A stretch of DNA of 64,000 nucleotides from Ferrimonas balearica (lineage in GTDB: Bacteria > Pseudomonadota > Gammaproteobacteria > Enterobacterales > Shewanellaceae): the NCBI RefSeq assembly GCF_019802055.1, contig NZ_JAHVHW010000012.1:1-64000 (forward strand). The letters are read 5' to 3'. The notes beneath the pieces are model-generated. The model had not been told where the DNA came from, made no database searches, and saw nothing but the letters and a program-made list of their open reading frames with translations. Shown here piece by piece: positions 55,528 through 64,000 of this stretch; position 1 is the first letter of the stretch, and every line of letters begins with the position of its first letter. The translations under genes and the position numbers were made by a program.

Positions 55528-55623
55528 GAATCGGATCAGGCGGGATAAAGGCAATCAGCATACTGCTGACGGGTCTTGGGTGTAAATCCTCGAACCGGGT
55601 TTGGCTGCCGAGGATATGAGAAC

Positions 55624-55651
55624 AAAAAACGGCGCCATAGCGCCGTTTTTT
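55624..55651. terminator. Terminator of the DUF3622 gene
   Basis: The hairpin AAAACGGCGC cata GCGCCGTTTT has A and T tails, 16 bp past the minus-strand stop. Confidence 0.92.
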
Positions 55652-55666
55652 GATCCGTCACCGGGT

Positions 55667-55990
55667 TCAGTCTTCGAAGTCGTCTTCGAAGCCCTCTTCC
55701 ATGGCGGCAGCACGTTCAGCGCGCTTCTGCTCAGCTTTGGCGGCCTGACGCAGCGCTTGTGCTTCACGCTCGGTGCGCTGGGTGGCCTTACGCTGGTTGC
55801 GTTCAGCCTGCTGCTTTACAAAGCCAGCAATTGCCTGCTCGGCCCAGGCTTGAGCATCCGCTTCGCTGCCAAAGCCATCCTGGCGCTGGGTTACCTTGGA
55901 TTTACGGTTGGAAATTTTACGGACAATCTCAGCGGTCCAGCTGCCGTCGTTTTCGATAACGCGGAAATCGTACTTTTTGCCTTGAGCCAT
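55667..55990 (-). CDS. DUF3622-like small protein
   Basis: A 107-aa soluble protein. A small alpha-beta N-terminal part (KKYDFRVIENDGSWTAEIVRKISNRKSKVTQRQDGFGSE) and a helix (ADAQAWAEQAIAGF) lead to a long charged coiled-coil tail rich in Q, R, A and E, ending EEGFEDDFED. It resembles DUF3622, common in Vibrio and Shewanella. The function is unknown. I use MAQGKKYDF at 55990 as the start; residues further upstream read as non-coding. Confidence 0.75.
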   Translation of the reverse strand: MAQGKKYDFRVIENDGSWTAEIVRKISNRKSKVTQRQDGFGSEADAQAWAEQAIAGFVKQQAERNQRKATQRTEREAQALRQAAKAEQKRAERAAAMEEGFEDDFED

Positions 55991-56125
55991 GATGTCTCTG
56001 TCCAAAAGCGGGGAAGATAGGTGGCCCGGATGGCCACGGAACGGCACTGCCGGATGAGTTAACCGGCGGCCCTTGCGCCAGGATTCAGCGCAAGGGCGAG
56101 AGTATACACCGGCAACGAGGCGGGG

Positions 56126-57388
56126 TTAACCGATTAAACCACCTGCCCAGTAGGCGCCCAGATAACCACAAGAGTAGGCGATCAGCAGGTAGAGGCTCAT
56201 CCGCAGATAGCTGAGGAAGGTCAACTCCCGGACTTTGCTCATGGCAATGATGCCCGCGGCAGAGCCGATGATCAGCATCGAACCGCCGACGCCGGTGGCG
56301 TAGGTAAAGGCCAGCCATTGCCGTCCATCCATGGCGATCTCCGCTTTCAGCAGGGCGGCGGTCAGGGGCACGTTATCCACCATGGCGGAAAGCAGCCCCA
56401 TCACGTAGTTGGCGGCCATGGGAGAGAGCAGTTGGTAAAGCTTGGTGAACTGAGCCAGTACGCCAATCTCTTTCATCGCTCCTACCAGCAACAGGACACC
56501 TACAAAGAACAGCAGGGTGTCGTATTCGATCTCCCGGATGTAATCGATGATCTTCTTATCCACCACTTTTTGGCGCATCAGGAACTGGGCGCACAGGAAC
56601 ATGGTGGACAGCCCGAACAGGAACGTCAGCAACGGCGGTACCGAATACCAGACCGACAGCATCAGGGTCGCGGCGATGGTACAGAGAAAAATCGCGGCAA
56701 TCGCGATGTCGGTTTTCGCCACCGGCTGGTTAGCAACCGGTTCAAACCGAACCTCATCATTCAGGCCAATGGAGAGCATGGCGGCCAGCAGCGCTACGCT
56801 GGCGGCGGAAGGAAGAATCAGCAGCAGCAGGTTGTCGATGGTGACTTTGCCCGCCAGGAAGATCATCAGGGTGGTGACATCACCGGTGATCAGCGACACC
56901 CCACCGGAGTTGACGCTGAAGATGATCAGAGTGGCAAAGCGCAGCAGCTTGCGGCTCTCCAGACCGAGAGACATCACCACCGCCAAAGAGATCAGGGTGG
57001 CGGTGATGTTGTCGGAGATGGAGGAGAAGACAAAGGCGAACGCCCCCACCAGAAACAGCAGCTTTCGCTCTGAAATTCGCTCCGGCATGACCCGTCGCAC
57101 CAGGTTTTGAATGAAGCCCTTGGAGTTCAAGTAGGCCACAAAGGTCATCGCTGCCATCAGGAACAGCCACAGAGTGGCGATCTCCAGAATGTTGTGGTCC
57201 AGCTTGTGCTGAAGGGTTTCAGCATCATAGCCGTTGAGGGGGGCGATATAGGCGATGATCCAGCACAGGGTGCCGAAGAATAGGGTGGTTTTGGCTTTGT
57301 TTACGTGGATAACGTCTTCAATGACGATAAGGACAAAAGCCAGAACAATGAGGACGAGAATCAGGCCGCTTACCATAGCAAACACCAT
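56126..57388 (-). CDS. nhaD: Na+/H+ antiporter, NhaD type
   Basis: A 420-aa inner-membrane antiporter of the ion-transporter superfamily. About 11-12 helices are seen. IEDVIHVNKAKTTLFFG, SSISDNITATLISLAVVMSLG, VNSGGVSLITGDVTTLM and the late SAMVDNVPLTAALLKAE with TYATGVGGSMLIIGSAAG are NhaD hallmarks, with polar residues inside helices for Na+ binding. It is common in marine bacteria, where it expels Na+ at alkaline pH. A CRP-like site lies upstream. Confidence 0.93.
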   Translation of the reverse strand: MVFAMVSGLILVLIVLAFVLIVIEDVIHVNKAKTTLFFGTLCWIIAYIAPLNGYDAETLQHKLDHNILEIATLWLFLMAAMTFVAYLNSKGFIQNLVRRVMPERISERKLLFLVGAFAFVFSSISDNITATLISLAVVMSLGLESRKLLRFATLIIFSVNSGGVSLITGDVTTLMIFLAGKVTIDNLLLLILPSAASVALLAAMLSIGLNDEVRFEPVANQPVAKTDIAIAAIFLCTIAATLMLSVWYSVPPLLTFLFGLSTMFLCAQFLMRQKVVDKKIIDYIREIEYDTLLFFVGVLLLVGAMKEIGVLAQFTKLYQLLSPMAANYVMGLLSAMVDNVPLTAALLKAEIAMDGRQWLAFTYATGVGGSMLIIGSAAGIIAMSKVRELTFLSYLRMSLYLLIAYSCGYLGAYWAGGLIG

Positions 57389-57446
57389 TGGGGTGACTGA
57401 GCAAAAAGCGTTGGCAGTGTAGCATCAAGATCACATTGCATTAAGC

Positions 57447-57466
57447 GGCGTGACCCAGCTCACATT
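57447..57466. promoter_or_regulatory. Candidate CRP site upstream of nhaD
   Basis: GCGTGACCCAGCTCACAT fits TGTGA-N6-TCACA at all but one core position (CGTGA for TGTGA). It lies about 60-80 bp before the nhaD ATG, a usual activator distance. It is a match by eye only. Confidence 0.4.
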
Positions 57467-57575
57467 ATTGAATTTGGGAGCTAATTCAGTGATATGAACT
57501 GGGTTCGCCTGCAAGGGCAGGCGAAATCATGGGGCGGACCTGGTGGCCCGCCCCGGCAGCGTTGTGGTGTGCGGT

Positions 57576-59684
57576 TCAGACGGTTTCACTGCGCCCATTT
57601 GGCGCTGTGGATGATTCCAGTTTGAATCGGGCCACCAGTTCGTTGAGATGCTTGTGGGTGGCGGTCAGTCCAAGTAGCGCTTCGGTGGTGTGCTGTGCGC
57701 CCCCTTTGAGTCCCTGAGCGGTGCCTTCAATCTCACCAATGGCATCGGCGATATCCCGACTGACGGTACTCTGCTCCTCCGCTGCCGTCGCGATCTGGGC
57801 GGTGAGTTTGTCGATGTCTCCGATGGAATCGGTCAACTGCTCCAGATCGGCGCTGACCCGCCCGGTCTTCTCGACCACCACGTCACAGCGTTGGACGGTG
57901 GAGTTTATCGCCTGCTCGGTGCTGCTGACGTCATGGCCCACACTCTCCAGCAGTGCGCCGATCTCCGTTGTGCACTCCTGAGTTCGGGTTGCCAACGCCC
58001 GCACTTCATCCGCGACCACGGCAAAACCCCGACCTTGCTCTCCGGCTCGTGCGGCTTCAATGGCCGCATTCAGGGCCAGCAGATTGGTCTGCTCGGCGAT
58101 ACCACCGATGACGGTCAGCACCTGGCTGATCTGTTCGGAGCTGGTGGCGGTTTTGGCGACCCAGGATTTGGCCTCGTCCAGTTGCGCGACCAGAGCGCTG
58201 ACGCTCTCGCTTGAGTCGGTCATGGCCGCCATGGCGTGCCGGGCCTGATCGTTGCCCTTGCGGGTGTGCTCACTGGTTTTGGCGGAGCGGCTGGCGACGT
58301 CAGAGGCACACACATCCATCTGTCCAGTGGCCGTCACCACGTTGGCAGTGCGGTCGGCATGGTGTTCCAGTGCCACCATGCTCTGTTCATTCTCACGGCG
58401 CAATCCTGCGAAACCGGCTTCCAGCTCCATATTGGCGGTCTGGATATCGAGCAACATCGACTGCAACTCACCGACAAAGCGGTTGATGGCAGTCTGGATC
58501 TGGCCGATCTCATCGTTGCTGGTCACCTCCAGCCGGGCGGTGAGATCCGCCTCACCACTGGAGAGGTTCTCGATGCGCTCCCGGAGTTGGTTCAGCGCCT
58601 TGGCGAGAATGGAGATGAGAAACAGGGACACCGAGATAATGGCCAGCGTCAGGGCGATGGTGACCCACATGCTCAGCATCGCCTTGTCATCAAAGATCGC
58701 CTTGGTATCGGCATCAAGACCGCGGGTAACCTGGTCAATATCGCTTTGGTATATCCCGGTGCCGATGGTCCAGCCCCAGTCCGGCATGATTCGCCGGGCA
58801 TAGCTGATTTTGTCCTCCACCTGGCCGGTCTTCGGGTTATTGAAGGTGGTGCCGACAAACGCTTCTTCCTGGCCCCTAAGCTCAGCGGCAATCTTCTCGG
58901 TAGCCGGAACCACCTGACCAATCAGCGCCCTATTGGGGTGGGCCAGAATGGTGCCTTGCTCATCCTGGATCCAGAAATACCCTGAGCCACCGTAGCGGGC
59001 CCGGGCGACGGTCTCCAGTGCTTCGGAAATCAGCCCAGCCTGCAGAGAGCTGAGGTATTCGCCACTGGCGATCACCAGATCGAGCGGTTCAAACAGGAAA
59101 GAGGCAGACACCTTCTCCTCCACCTTCCCGCTCTCCGGATTGGTGAAGTAGTAACGGGTAAAGGCGATCTCCTGCTGCCTGGCCCCGTCTACGATCTCCT
59201 GAACGTAGTAGTTGCCATGCTCGTCTTGCGTCATCTTGTCGTTGCCCATCGCGGTTGTGCCATTGCCCACGGCCTCGTTGGCGTAAGTGGTCGCGTTGTA
59301 GGCAAACAGATAGCGTCCGGTTTCGGTGCGGTATTCGTTCAGGAAGGTGTAGATGAGTTCAGAGGGATCGTCGCTCAGGGTGTTGTCATACAGACGGGTG
59401 ACGGTGCCACGGATGGCGGCCATAAACTGCACCAGATCGGATTGGATGGCCGCTTCCTGGCTGCGGTGGTAGTCATCGCTGATGGCCAGCGTGATGTTGT
59501 CGACCTGCCCAATCACCTGCTCCTTAAGCAGGACGGTGACCTCTTGCTCCAGTTGGGTGTGTTGCTCCTTCAGGACGGCAGACTTAAGGCTCAGGACCTG
59601 GCCAATGTTGTAGACCGCAAAGAGAGCATTTACCCCGAGCACCAGAATCATCAGTTTGAGTTTAATGCTGATTTTGATCCTCAT
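57576..59684 (-). CDS. Methyl-accepting chemotaxis protein with a double Cache sensor
   Basis: A 702-aa chemoreceptor. TM1 lies at about 5-25, a periplasmic dCache-type domain at about 35-325 (two similar PAS-like modules, each with YxWI/YLFAY and EEKVSA/VEDKISY strands), and TM2 at about 335-360. HAMP follows to about 415 ([24 protein letters not shown]). The signalling hairpin has the tip [34 protein letters not shown]. No CheR-binding pentapeptide is seen at the C-terminus. The ligand is unknown. The ATG at 59684 is used since AAGGA lies 8 bp upstream. Confidence 0.95.
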   Translation of the reverse strand: MRIKISIKLKLMILVLGVNALFAVYNIGQVLSLKSAVLKEQHTQLEQEVTVLLKEQVIGQVDNITLAISDDYHRSQEAAIQSDLVQFMAAIRGTVTRLYDNTLSDDPSELIYTFLNEYRTETGRYLFAYNATTYANEAVGNGTTAMGNDKMTQDEHGNYYVQEIVDGARQQEIAFTRYYFTNPESGKVEEKVSASFLFEPLDLVIASGEYLSSLQAGLISEALETVARARYGGSGYFWIQDEQGTILAHPNRALIGQVVPATEKIAAELRGQEEAFVGTTFNNPKTGQVEDKISYARRIMPDWGWTIGTGIYQSDIDQVTRGLDADTKAIFDDKAMLSMWVTIALTLAIISVSLFLISILAKALNQLRERIENLSSGEADLTARLEVTSNDEIGQIQTAINRFVGELQSMLLDIQTANMELEAGFAGLRRENEQSMVALEHHADRTANVVTATGQMDVCASDVASRSAKTSEHTRKGNDQARHAMAAMTDSSESVSALVAQLDEAKSWVAKTATSSEQISQVLTVIGGIAEQTNLLALNAAIEAARAGEQGRGFAVVADEVRALATRTQECTTEIGALLESVGHDVSSTEQAINSTVQRCDVVVEKTGRVSADLEQLTDSIGDIDKLTAQIATAAEEQSTVSRDIADAIGEIEGTAQGLKGGAQHTTEALLGLTATHKHLNELVARFKLESSTAPNGRSETV

Positions 59685-59859
59685 GAGCCATTCCTTCAGC
59701 AAGTGGTTTGCCCAATATATTAGGGATGGTTCATGTACTGGTGTGGGATCGATGTCACTTTATTGTGTCCTCATTGTTGCCCTGTTGTCTCTTTGGGATC
59801 TTTGAGGCTTGATCATCGCAGGCGTTGTCGTTGGCGCGGGCTGAGGCGACGAGAAGCAA

Positions 59860-59884
59860 AGAGGGTGGCACTTGGCCACCCTCT
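59860..59884. terminator. Hairpin after the peroxiredoxin-like gene
   Basis: AGAGGGTGG cacttgg CCACCCTCT, 14 bp past the minus-strand stop. The downstream sequence on that strand (TTGCTTCT) is only moderately T-rich, so it is a modest terminator. Confidence 0.55.
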
Positions 59885-59897
59885 GCTGTAGGAGCAG

Positions 59898-60464
59898 TCA
59901 CTGGAACTGCAGCTCCGACTGAGGGCTTCGCCAGTTGCCTCGGATCGGGTAGTGATTGCCGGGATCGCGGATCCAGCGCAGGCCATTGACCAGGGCCTGC
60001 AGCTCGGGGCGGACAAAGGGGTTATTGGATAGGTCCACCACATGCAGATTGCCAGCGTCGTTCACCACAAACAGCCCTGGCTCAGCGAAGTTGTGGTCGG
60101 TCTCCTGGTCCGAGCGCGGCAGTGAGATGTAAACGCCGAGGGACTCCATCTGGGCCTGAGTCAGACCATAGGCCAGCGGAAAACCCACTTCCAGTCGACT
60201 TTTGTGCTCAGCCAACTGAGCCTGAGAGTCTGCGGATACTGCGAGGATATCGACGCCAATCCCGGCCAACTCCTCGCGGAACGATTCGAGCTGATTCAGG
60301 TACTTGGTGCACAGTGGGCAGTGGCGGCCTCGATATACCACCACCATCTGCCAGTTGGCGCCGCTTTCCGGGCGGGGCTGGCCAAGACGGACGCTGTCAC
60401 CCTCAAAGGTGGTGACGTGCAGTTCCGGGAAGCGGTCGCCGGCGGCAAGTTTGTGCTGATCCAT
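59898..60464 (-). CDS. Peroxiredoxin-like thioredoxin-fold protein
   Basis: A 188-aa AhpC/TSA-fold protein. The motif VVVYRGRHCPLCTKYLNQLE near residues 42-61 has a CPLC pair where peroxiredoxins have the peroxidatic Cys. ILAVSADSQAQLAEH and FVVNDAGNLHVVDLSN complete the fold. Such proteins probably reduce peroxides or protein thiols. It is second in an operon with the mdaB-like gene (18-bp gap), which faces an HxlR regulator. Confidence 0.87.
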   Translation of the reverse strand: MDQHKLAAGDRFPELHVTTFEGDSVRLGQPRPESGANWQMVVVYRGRHCPLCTKYLNQLESFREELAGIGVDILAVSADSQAQLAEHKSRLEVGFPLAYGLTQAQMESLGVYISLPRSDQETDHNFAEPGLFVVNDAGNLHVVDLSNNPFVRPELQALVNGLRWIRDPGNHYPIRGNWRSPQSELQFQ

Positions 60465-60482
60465 CAGAGACTCCTTGAGTGC

Positions 60483-61061
60483 TTACAGGTGTGGGGCCAG
60501 ATGCTGTTGGAAACGAACCAGGTCGTTCTCAGTATCGGGATTTTTCATCACATCAAAACTAGCAAAGGTGGGCAGCGCTGACATACCGAAGAATCGGAAG
60601 TTCATGTGCATCGGGAACATCAGGTCATCCACGCCTTTGCCTTCAAACAGGAACTGATCTTCATCATCAAAGGCTGCCTGGGGCGCATTGAAGGTGAGTG
60701 ACATCAGGTATCGGCTGCTGAGCTTTCCGCCACTGCCATATTGCTTGCCGGCGTTTTCCCGGCTACGGCCATCGCCATCGCACAGTGCACCCATCATGCC
60801 GGTGGTGTAGACCTCGTCCATGTACTTCTTGAAGGACCAGGGCACTCCCATCCAGTTCACCGGGATCTGAAGAATCACCAGGTCGGCCCACAGGTGCTTT
60901 TCGACCTCGGCTTCAATGTCGTAGGCCTCGGTCATGGTGGTGAGTTGCACCTGGTGACCTTTGCCTTTGGCTAGCTCAGCCGCGACATCGACCATGGCGG
61001 CGCTGAGTTTGCCTTCGGAGAAGGGGTAGGGTTGGTGTGTGTTGATGATCAATACGTTCAT
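60483..61061 (-). CDS. mdaB: NAD(P)H:quinone oxidoreductase, MdaB family
   Basis: A cytosolic flavodoxin-fold FAD enzyme that reduces quinones by two electrons and avoids semiquinone radicals. The 192-aa protein begins [48 protein letters not shown] and the C-terminal half match MdaB/modulator of drug activity B. I use the ATG at 61061; the extra upstream residues lie in the shared promoter region. It is the first gene of the redox pair and is divergent from the HxlR gene. Confidence 0.9.
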   Translation of the reverse strand: MNVLIINTHQPYPFSEGKLSAAMVDVAAELAKGKGHQVQLTTMTEAYDIEAEVEKHLWADLVILQIPVNWMGVPWSFKKYMDEVYTTGMMGALCDGDGRSRENAGKQYGSGGKLSSRYLMSLTFNAPQAAFDDEDQFLFEGKGVDDLMFPMHMNFRFFGMSALPTFASFDVMKNPDTENDLVRFQQHLAPHL

Positions 61062-61117
61062 GTCACTGGCTCCGGTAATGGGTTGCTGTGGTGTTGAACG
61101 CATTGTGGTATCGTGTG

Positions 61118-61151
61118 GTTACCAACGTCAACCAGTATACTTTTAGTAACC
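61118..61151. promoter_or_regulatory. Candidate HxlR operator between mdaB and the regulator
   Basis: GGTTAC and GTAACC form an interrupted dyad of 6-bp arms with a 22-bp spacer, and the palindrome GTATAC lies between them. It sits in the 139-bp divergent region where an autoregulating HxlR dimer would bind. Confidence 0.4.
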
Positions 61152-61200
61152 TAATTGATGGCGCTCCGGTCGAGAGCCCTCAGGAAACAGGAGCAGTGAT

Positions 61201-61572
61201 ATGGCCGATACCCATCCTCAAGCCCGTGTCGAGGTGAATGCTCAGGGACAGAAGCTGGCGATCTCCCCCTGTCAGGAGCCTTGTCCGATTGAGCGCGGCA
61301 TGCGCATTATCGGCGGGAAGTGGAAAGGCTCGATCTTGTGGCACCTGAAGGATGAACCGGTGCGCTTTAATGATCTGGCCCGCATGTTGGGCGGAGCCAG
61401 TAAGAAGATGGTCAACCAACGTCTTAAGGAGATGGAGGAGCAGGGGCTGATTCGGCGCGAGGTATTGAGTGAGCGCCCGGTGGCCGTCTCCTACCAGATC
61501 ACCGACTTTGGACGCTCCAGCCTGGCGGTATTGGAGCTGCTGAAAGACTGGGCCATTGAACACGACATTTGA
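61201..61572 (+). CDS. HxlR-family winged-helix regulator
   Basis: A 123-aa MarR-related repressor. MRIIGGKWKGSILWHLKDEPVRFNDLARMLGGASKKMVNQRLKEMEEQGLI is the winged-helix core. Two cysteines precede it (SPCQEPCPIERG); in redox-sensing HxlR relatives such as YodB, a Cys in this place reacts with quinones or aldehydes. It is divergent from mdaB and the peroxiredoxin-like gene, so quinone or electrophile stress is the probable signal (inference). Confidence 0.92.
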   Translation: MADTHPQARVEVNAQGQKLAISPCQEPCPIERGMRIIGGKWKGSILWHLKDEPVRFNDLARMLGGASKKMVNQRLKEMEEQGLIRREVLSERPVAVSYQITDFGRSSLAVLELLKDWAIEHDI

Positions 61573-61629
61573 CGCTCTGAGCCCGGGGTTTGCGCTGCCG
61601 TGGGCTGAAAGTCCACGCTGCGATGCGGT

Positions 61630-62089
61630 GCCCGGCTGGCGCGAGGAGTGAATGCGGCGGGCCTCCGCTCCGACTCCGAGTCCCGAACAGCCTGAATCCT
61701 TCGGATACAAAAAAGCCCCGGCTGATGCCGAGGCTAGTCTGTATTGGTCGGTGTGAGAGGATTCGATCGCGGCGGGCCTCCGCTCCGACTCCGAGTCCCG
61801 AACAGCCTGAATCCTTCAGAGACAAAAAAGCCCCGGCTGATGCCGAGGCTAGTCTGTATTGGTCGATGTGAGAGGATTCGATCGCGGCGGGCCTCCGCTC
61901 CGACTCCGAGTCCCGAACAGGTTGAATCCTACAGAGACAAAAAAGCCCCGGCTGATGCCGAGGCTAATCTGTATTGGTCGGTGTGAGAGGATTCGAAAGC
62001 GGCGGGCCTCCGCTCCGACTCCGAGTCCCGAACAGCCTGAATTCACCGGATACAAAAAAGCCCCGGCGGATGCCGAGGCTAATCTGTAT
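61630..62089 (-). repeat. Tandem tRNA-Pro-tail plus terminator repeats (115 bp)
   Basis: Downstream of the second tRNA-Pro (minus-strand direction) are three full units of exactly 115 bp, whose tRNA ends lie at 61745, 61860 and 61975, plus a fourth with a decayed tail near 61630. Each unit reads, on the minus strand, a terminator (AGCCTCGGC..GCCGGGGCT plus T6), a GC-rich segment with GACTCGGAGTC and GGCCCGCCG, and then the last 23 or so bases of tRNA-Pro including TTCGAATCC..CCA. A remnant of the anticodon loop (GTTCGGGA) is kept, but the D-arm and 5' acceptor are gone. It is the same plan as the tRNA-Gly repeats at the left end and like E. coli rtT. Confidence 0.9.
62054..62080 (-). terminator. 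Terminator of the tRNA-Pro unit, first of four copies
   Basis: On the minus strand AGCCTCGGCAT ccg.. CCGGGGCT ends in T6. Copies recur every 115 bp at about 61939-61965, 61824-61850 and 61709-61735. Confidence 0.85.
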
Positions 62090-62166
<77 letters not shown>

Positions 62167-62174
62167 AATTTGGC

Positions 62175-62206
62175 TAAAAAAACCTCGCGTTGGCGAGGCT
62201 TAAAAA
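62175..62206 (-). terminator. Terminator between the two tRNA-Pro genes
   Basis: On the minus strand GCCTCGCC aac GGCGAGG-type pairing (CCTCGC/GCGAGG) is followed by T7. It could limit read-through into the second copy. Confidence 0.75.
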
Positions 62207-62210
62207 AATC

Positions 62211-62287
<77 letters not shown>

Positions 62288-62314
62288 AGGATTGTCGCAT
62301 TGCAACGGCGACGT

Positions 62315-62342
62315 ATTCTAGCGATTTTCCCCCGTCGCGCAA
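62315..62342 (-). promoter_or_regulatory. Promoter of the tRNA-Pro array
   Basis: On the minus strand TTGCGC and TAGAAT are separated by 16 bp, with a GC-rich discriminator (CGTCGCCG), the usual stable-RNA design. The -10 ends 27 bp before the tRNA 5' end. Confidence 0.7.
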
Positions 62343-62512
62343 GCACTCCTTCTGGTAAATGGGTTCGTTTGCCGTTTTTCTACGCGATGTGTTGCTGTTC
62401 TCATCGCCGCGCCCCTCTCTATATTCCCTAAAGTTATTAAGGCTAAGGAATGGCTCTTTGTTGTGGAATATAAGAGGCGGGTAGGCTTAGCTCATATCCA
62501 GATTCGGAGGGG

Positions 62513-63361
62513 ATGAGCGTGTCGCTGCATTCACTGTCACAGGTTAGGAATGATACCCGTAAAGCGGGTGAAGTGGTGTTGGTGGGAGCCGGTCCGGGGG
62601 ATCCTGGCCTGCTCACGTTGCATGCCTATCAAGCGCTGCAGCAGGCTGAGGTGGTGCTGTACGATGCACTGGTCTCTCAGCCGATCCTTGATCTGATCCC
62701 GGCCAGCACAGAGTGCATTGCGGTTGGCAAACGCTGTGGGGCGCACAGCCTGCCCCAGGCGGAGATTGAACGGGTGATGGTGGCCAAGGCGGCATCCGGT
62801 GCACGTGTGGTTCGACTGAAAGGGGGCGATCCCCTGATGTTCGGGCGGGGTGGTGAGGAGATGCAGACGCTGAAGGAAGCCGGGATCCCGTTTCGGGTTG
62901 TGCCCGGCGTGACCGCCGCCAGTGCCTGTTCGGCATACGGTGCCATGCCTCTGACCCACCGCGGAGTGGCGCAAGGTGTGACCTTTGTGACCGGGCATGG
63001 CCAGGATGGTCAGCCGATTGAGGATTGGCGGCCCTATGTGATCGCCGGGCACACCCTGGTGATCTATATGGGCCTTAAGCGCGCGGGCACCATTCAGGCG
63101 GGACTGCTGGCGGCGGGGATGGCGCCTGAAATGCCGGTCGCGATCGTCGGTCAGGCGAGCCAGGCGGGACATCGACGGGTGAACGGCACGCTGGCGACTC
63201 TGGAGCGTCTGGCCAACCAGCCAGACCTGCCCAGCCCGGCCGCCATTCTGGTGGGAGAAACCACGGCAATGGCGGCAGAACTGGATTGGTTTGACCCGGC
63301 CAGTCAGCCGGAGGTCAGCTCAAAGTCTCTCGATAACATCTTCGACAGTGCGGCGATGTAA
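62513..63361 (+). CDS. cobA: Uroporphyrinogen-III C-methyltransferase (SUMT)
   Basis: Methylates uroporphyrinogen III at C2 and C7 with SAM to precorrin-2, the branch to siroheme and cobalamin. VVLVGAGPGDPGLLTLHAYQALQQAEVVLYDALVS, GGDPLMFGRGGEEM, VVPGVTAASACSAYGAMPLTHRG and the C-terminal IVGQAS and ILVGE motifs are diagnostic. It is 282 aa as read. CGGAGG is only 3-4 bp from the ATG at 62513 but 8 bp from the in-frame GTG at 62519, which may be the true start. Its 3' end overlaps the convergent next gene by 58 bp. Confidence 0.95.
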   Translation: MSVSLHSLSQVRNDTRKAGEVVLVGAGPGDPGLLTLHAYQALQQAEVVLYDALVSQPILDLIPASTECIAVGKRCGAHSLPQAEIERVMVAKAASGARVVRLKGGDPLMFGRGGEEMQTLKEAGIPFRVVPGVTAASACSAYGAMPLTHRGVAQGVTFVTGHGQDGQPIEDWRPYVIAGHTLVIYMGLKRAGTIQAGLLAAGMAPEMPVAIVGQASQAGHRRVNGTLATLERLANQPDLPSPAAILVGETTAMAAELDWFDPASQPEVSSKSLDNIFDSAAM

Positions 63362-64000
63362 TCACTGTCACCCTGGTCCAGCACCAGTCTGGCCAGCTCC
63401 AGCCCAAGCGGGGTAAAGCGGTAGTAGCGCAGCCTTAAACGGTTGTGGCGGGGACGCAGCAGCAGAGTTTGATTCAACAGTCGCAAACGCAGAGGTTCGC
63501 CTTGGCTCAGTTGTCCGGTTTCCAGCTCCGCAGCAAAGAGAATGCCCTGTTCTCTCAGTGTCAGGATGGCGCTGTAGGGCAATCCGAATCGGGACAGTGA
63601 GAGACCGGGCTGACCCGCAGGCAGCAAGCCACCATAGGCCGAAGTACGGCGATAGCCGGTCAGGATTTTTCGATTGGGTTCGTTGTTCAGAGTGGCGGAG
63701 AGGGCGACGGCGCGGCCCAGCAACAGAGCGTCTTTCTGGGTCATCTGCCGTAAGGTGTCCAGTGCCCGCAAACTGAATGAACCCGGCTGTGACAGCTCGG
63801 TCGCGAGGATGCGGCCCCAAAGCTCCTGCATCCGATGTGAGTGCACTTTTTCCGCCAGGGTCAGAAACTGGTGGAGCCAGTCCGGATCGGGCTCATGGCC
63901 TGCCACGTCATTATCGCTGTGGCCTACCGCGTGGTTCAGCACGGCCTCGACATTGATCTGATACTGCTCCTGCTGACGCTTAATGCGCTGTTCCGCGCGT
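63304..64000 (-). CDS. TIGR03899-type protein, 5' end outside the window
   Basis: The frame is open to the window edge, so the N-terminus is missing. The visible part begins RAEQRIKRQQEQYQINVEAVLNHAV, then DPDWLHQFLTLAEKVHSHRMQELWGRILATELSQPGSFSLRALDTLRQMTQKDALLLGRA, the pattern of the TIGR03899 family of unknown function. A C-terminal domain follows that is rich in Leu and Arg strands (LRLRLLNQTLLLRPRHNRLRLRYYRFTPLG). It is cytoplasmic, with no membrane helix. It is convergent with cobA and overlaps its end. Confidence 0.8.
   Translation of the reverse strand, partial: RAEQRIKRQQEQYQINVEAVLNHAVGHSDNDVAGHEPDPDWLHQFLTLAEKVHSHRMQELWGRILATELSQPGSFSLRALDTLRQMTQKDALLLGRAVALSATLNNEPNRKILTGYRRTSAYGGLLPAGQPGLSLSRFGLPYSAILTLREQGILFAAELETGQLSQGEPLRLRLLNQTLLLRPRHNRLRLRYYRFTPLGLELARLVLDQGDSDYIAALSKMLSRDFELTSG

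Noticed and set aside
61630-62089. A CRISPR array
   Set aside because: The whole 115-bp unit is repeated with no unique spacers and it contains tRNA tails and terminators.

Overview
The window looks like a chromosomal segment of a marine gammaproteobacterium of the Shewanella/Vibrio/Ferrimonas kind; Ferrimonas is my best guess, by inference only. The reasons are the order nnrD-tsaE-amiB-mutL-miaA-hfq-hflX-hflK-hflC-purA-motX-rnr-rlmB and rpsF-priB-rpsR-rplI, the order hldE/glnE/ygiF/ygiM, a MotX sodium-motor protein, a GlyGly-CTERM sorting signal, an NhaD antiporter and a periplasmic DMSP lyase with a predicted acrylate-reduction pathway. No phage, insertion sequence or CRISPR array was seen.

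Layout. 1-550: tRNA-Gly genes followed by tandem 132-bp repeats, each carrying the 3' end of tRNA-Gly plus a terminator. 780-1540: a ferritin-like protein and a tiny membrane protein. 1560-16720: a long housekeeping block on the + strand (NAD(P)HX repair, t6A and i6A tRNA modification, cell-wall amidase, mismatch repair, Hfq, HflX, HflKC, PurA, MotX, RNase R, RlmB). 16780-19910: a DUF481 outer-membrane protein, the S6-PriB-S18-L9 operon and a START-domain protein coupled to dgkA. 20566-29745: one 9.2-kb gene for a repeat-rich surface protein that carries an internal GlyGly-CTERM-like signal and an internal signal peptide, followed by a complete OmpA-type protein. 29798-32494: an MFS transporter with a small coupled ORF, a nuclease-fold lipoprotein and a TetR regulator. 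32614-36805: a LysR regulator and the operon ardA-ardB-dddY, which predicts periplasmic DMSP cleavage and use of the acrylate as an electron acceptor. 37128-41734: tRNA-Leu, an RDD protein, an AhpD-like protein and PutA. 41959-50401: ygiM, a Pho-box-controlled phosphate transporter (DUF47-pit), ygiF, a K+ channel with a DUF350 protein, and glnE. 50432-54843: an LpxL-type acyltransferase, hldE, a HELGH protein and three tandem PspB-like small membrane proteins. 54883-61572: a LysE exporter, a DUF3622 protein, NhaD, a chemoreceptor, and a peroxiredoxin-like/MdaB pair divergent from an HxlR regulator. 61630-62287: two tRNA-Pro genes followed by tandem 115-bp tRNA-tail repeats. 62513-64000: cobA and a partial TIGR03899-type gene.

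Functional themes are translation and RNA quality control, the envelope (peptidoglycan, lipid A, heptose, surface adhesin, stress proteins), ion and phosphate transport, and marine sulfur/acrylate metabolism. The most unusual items are the two tRNA-tail repeat arrays, which share one architecture at different tRNA loci; the adhesin-OmpA fusion that reads like a polyprotein; the DMSP/acrylate operon; and the PspB-like triplet. Functional calls come from motifs read by eye and recalled family knowledge. No database search was run.
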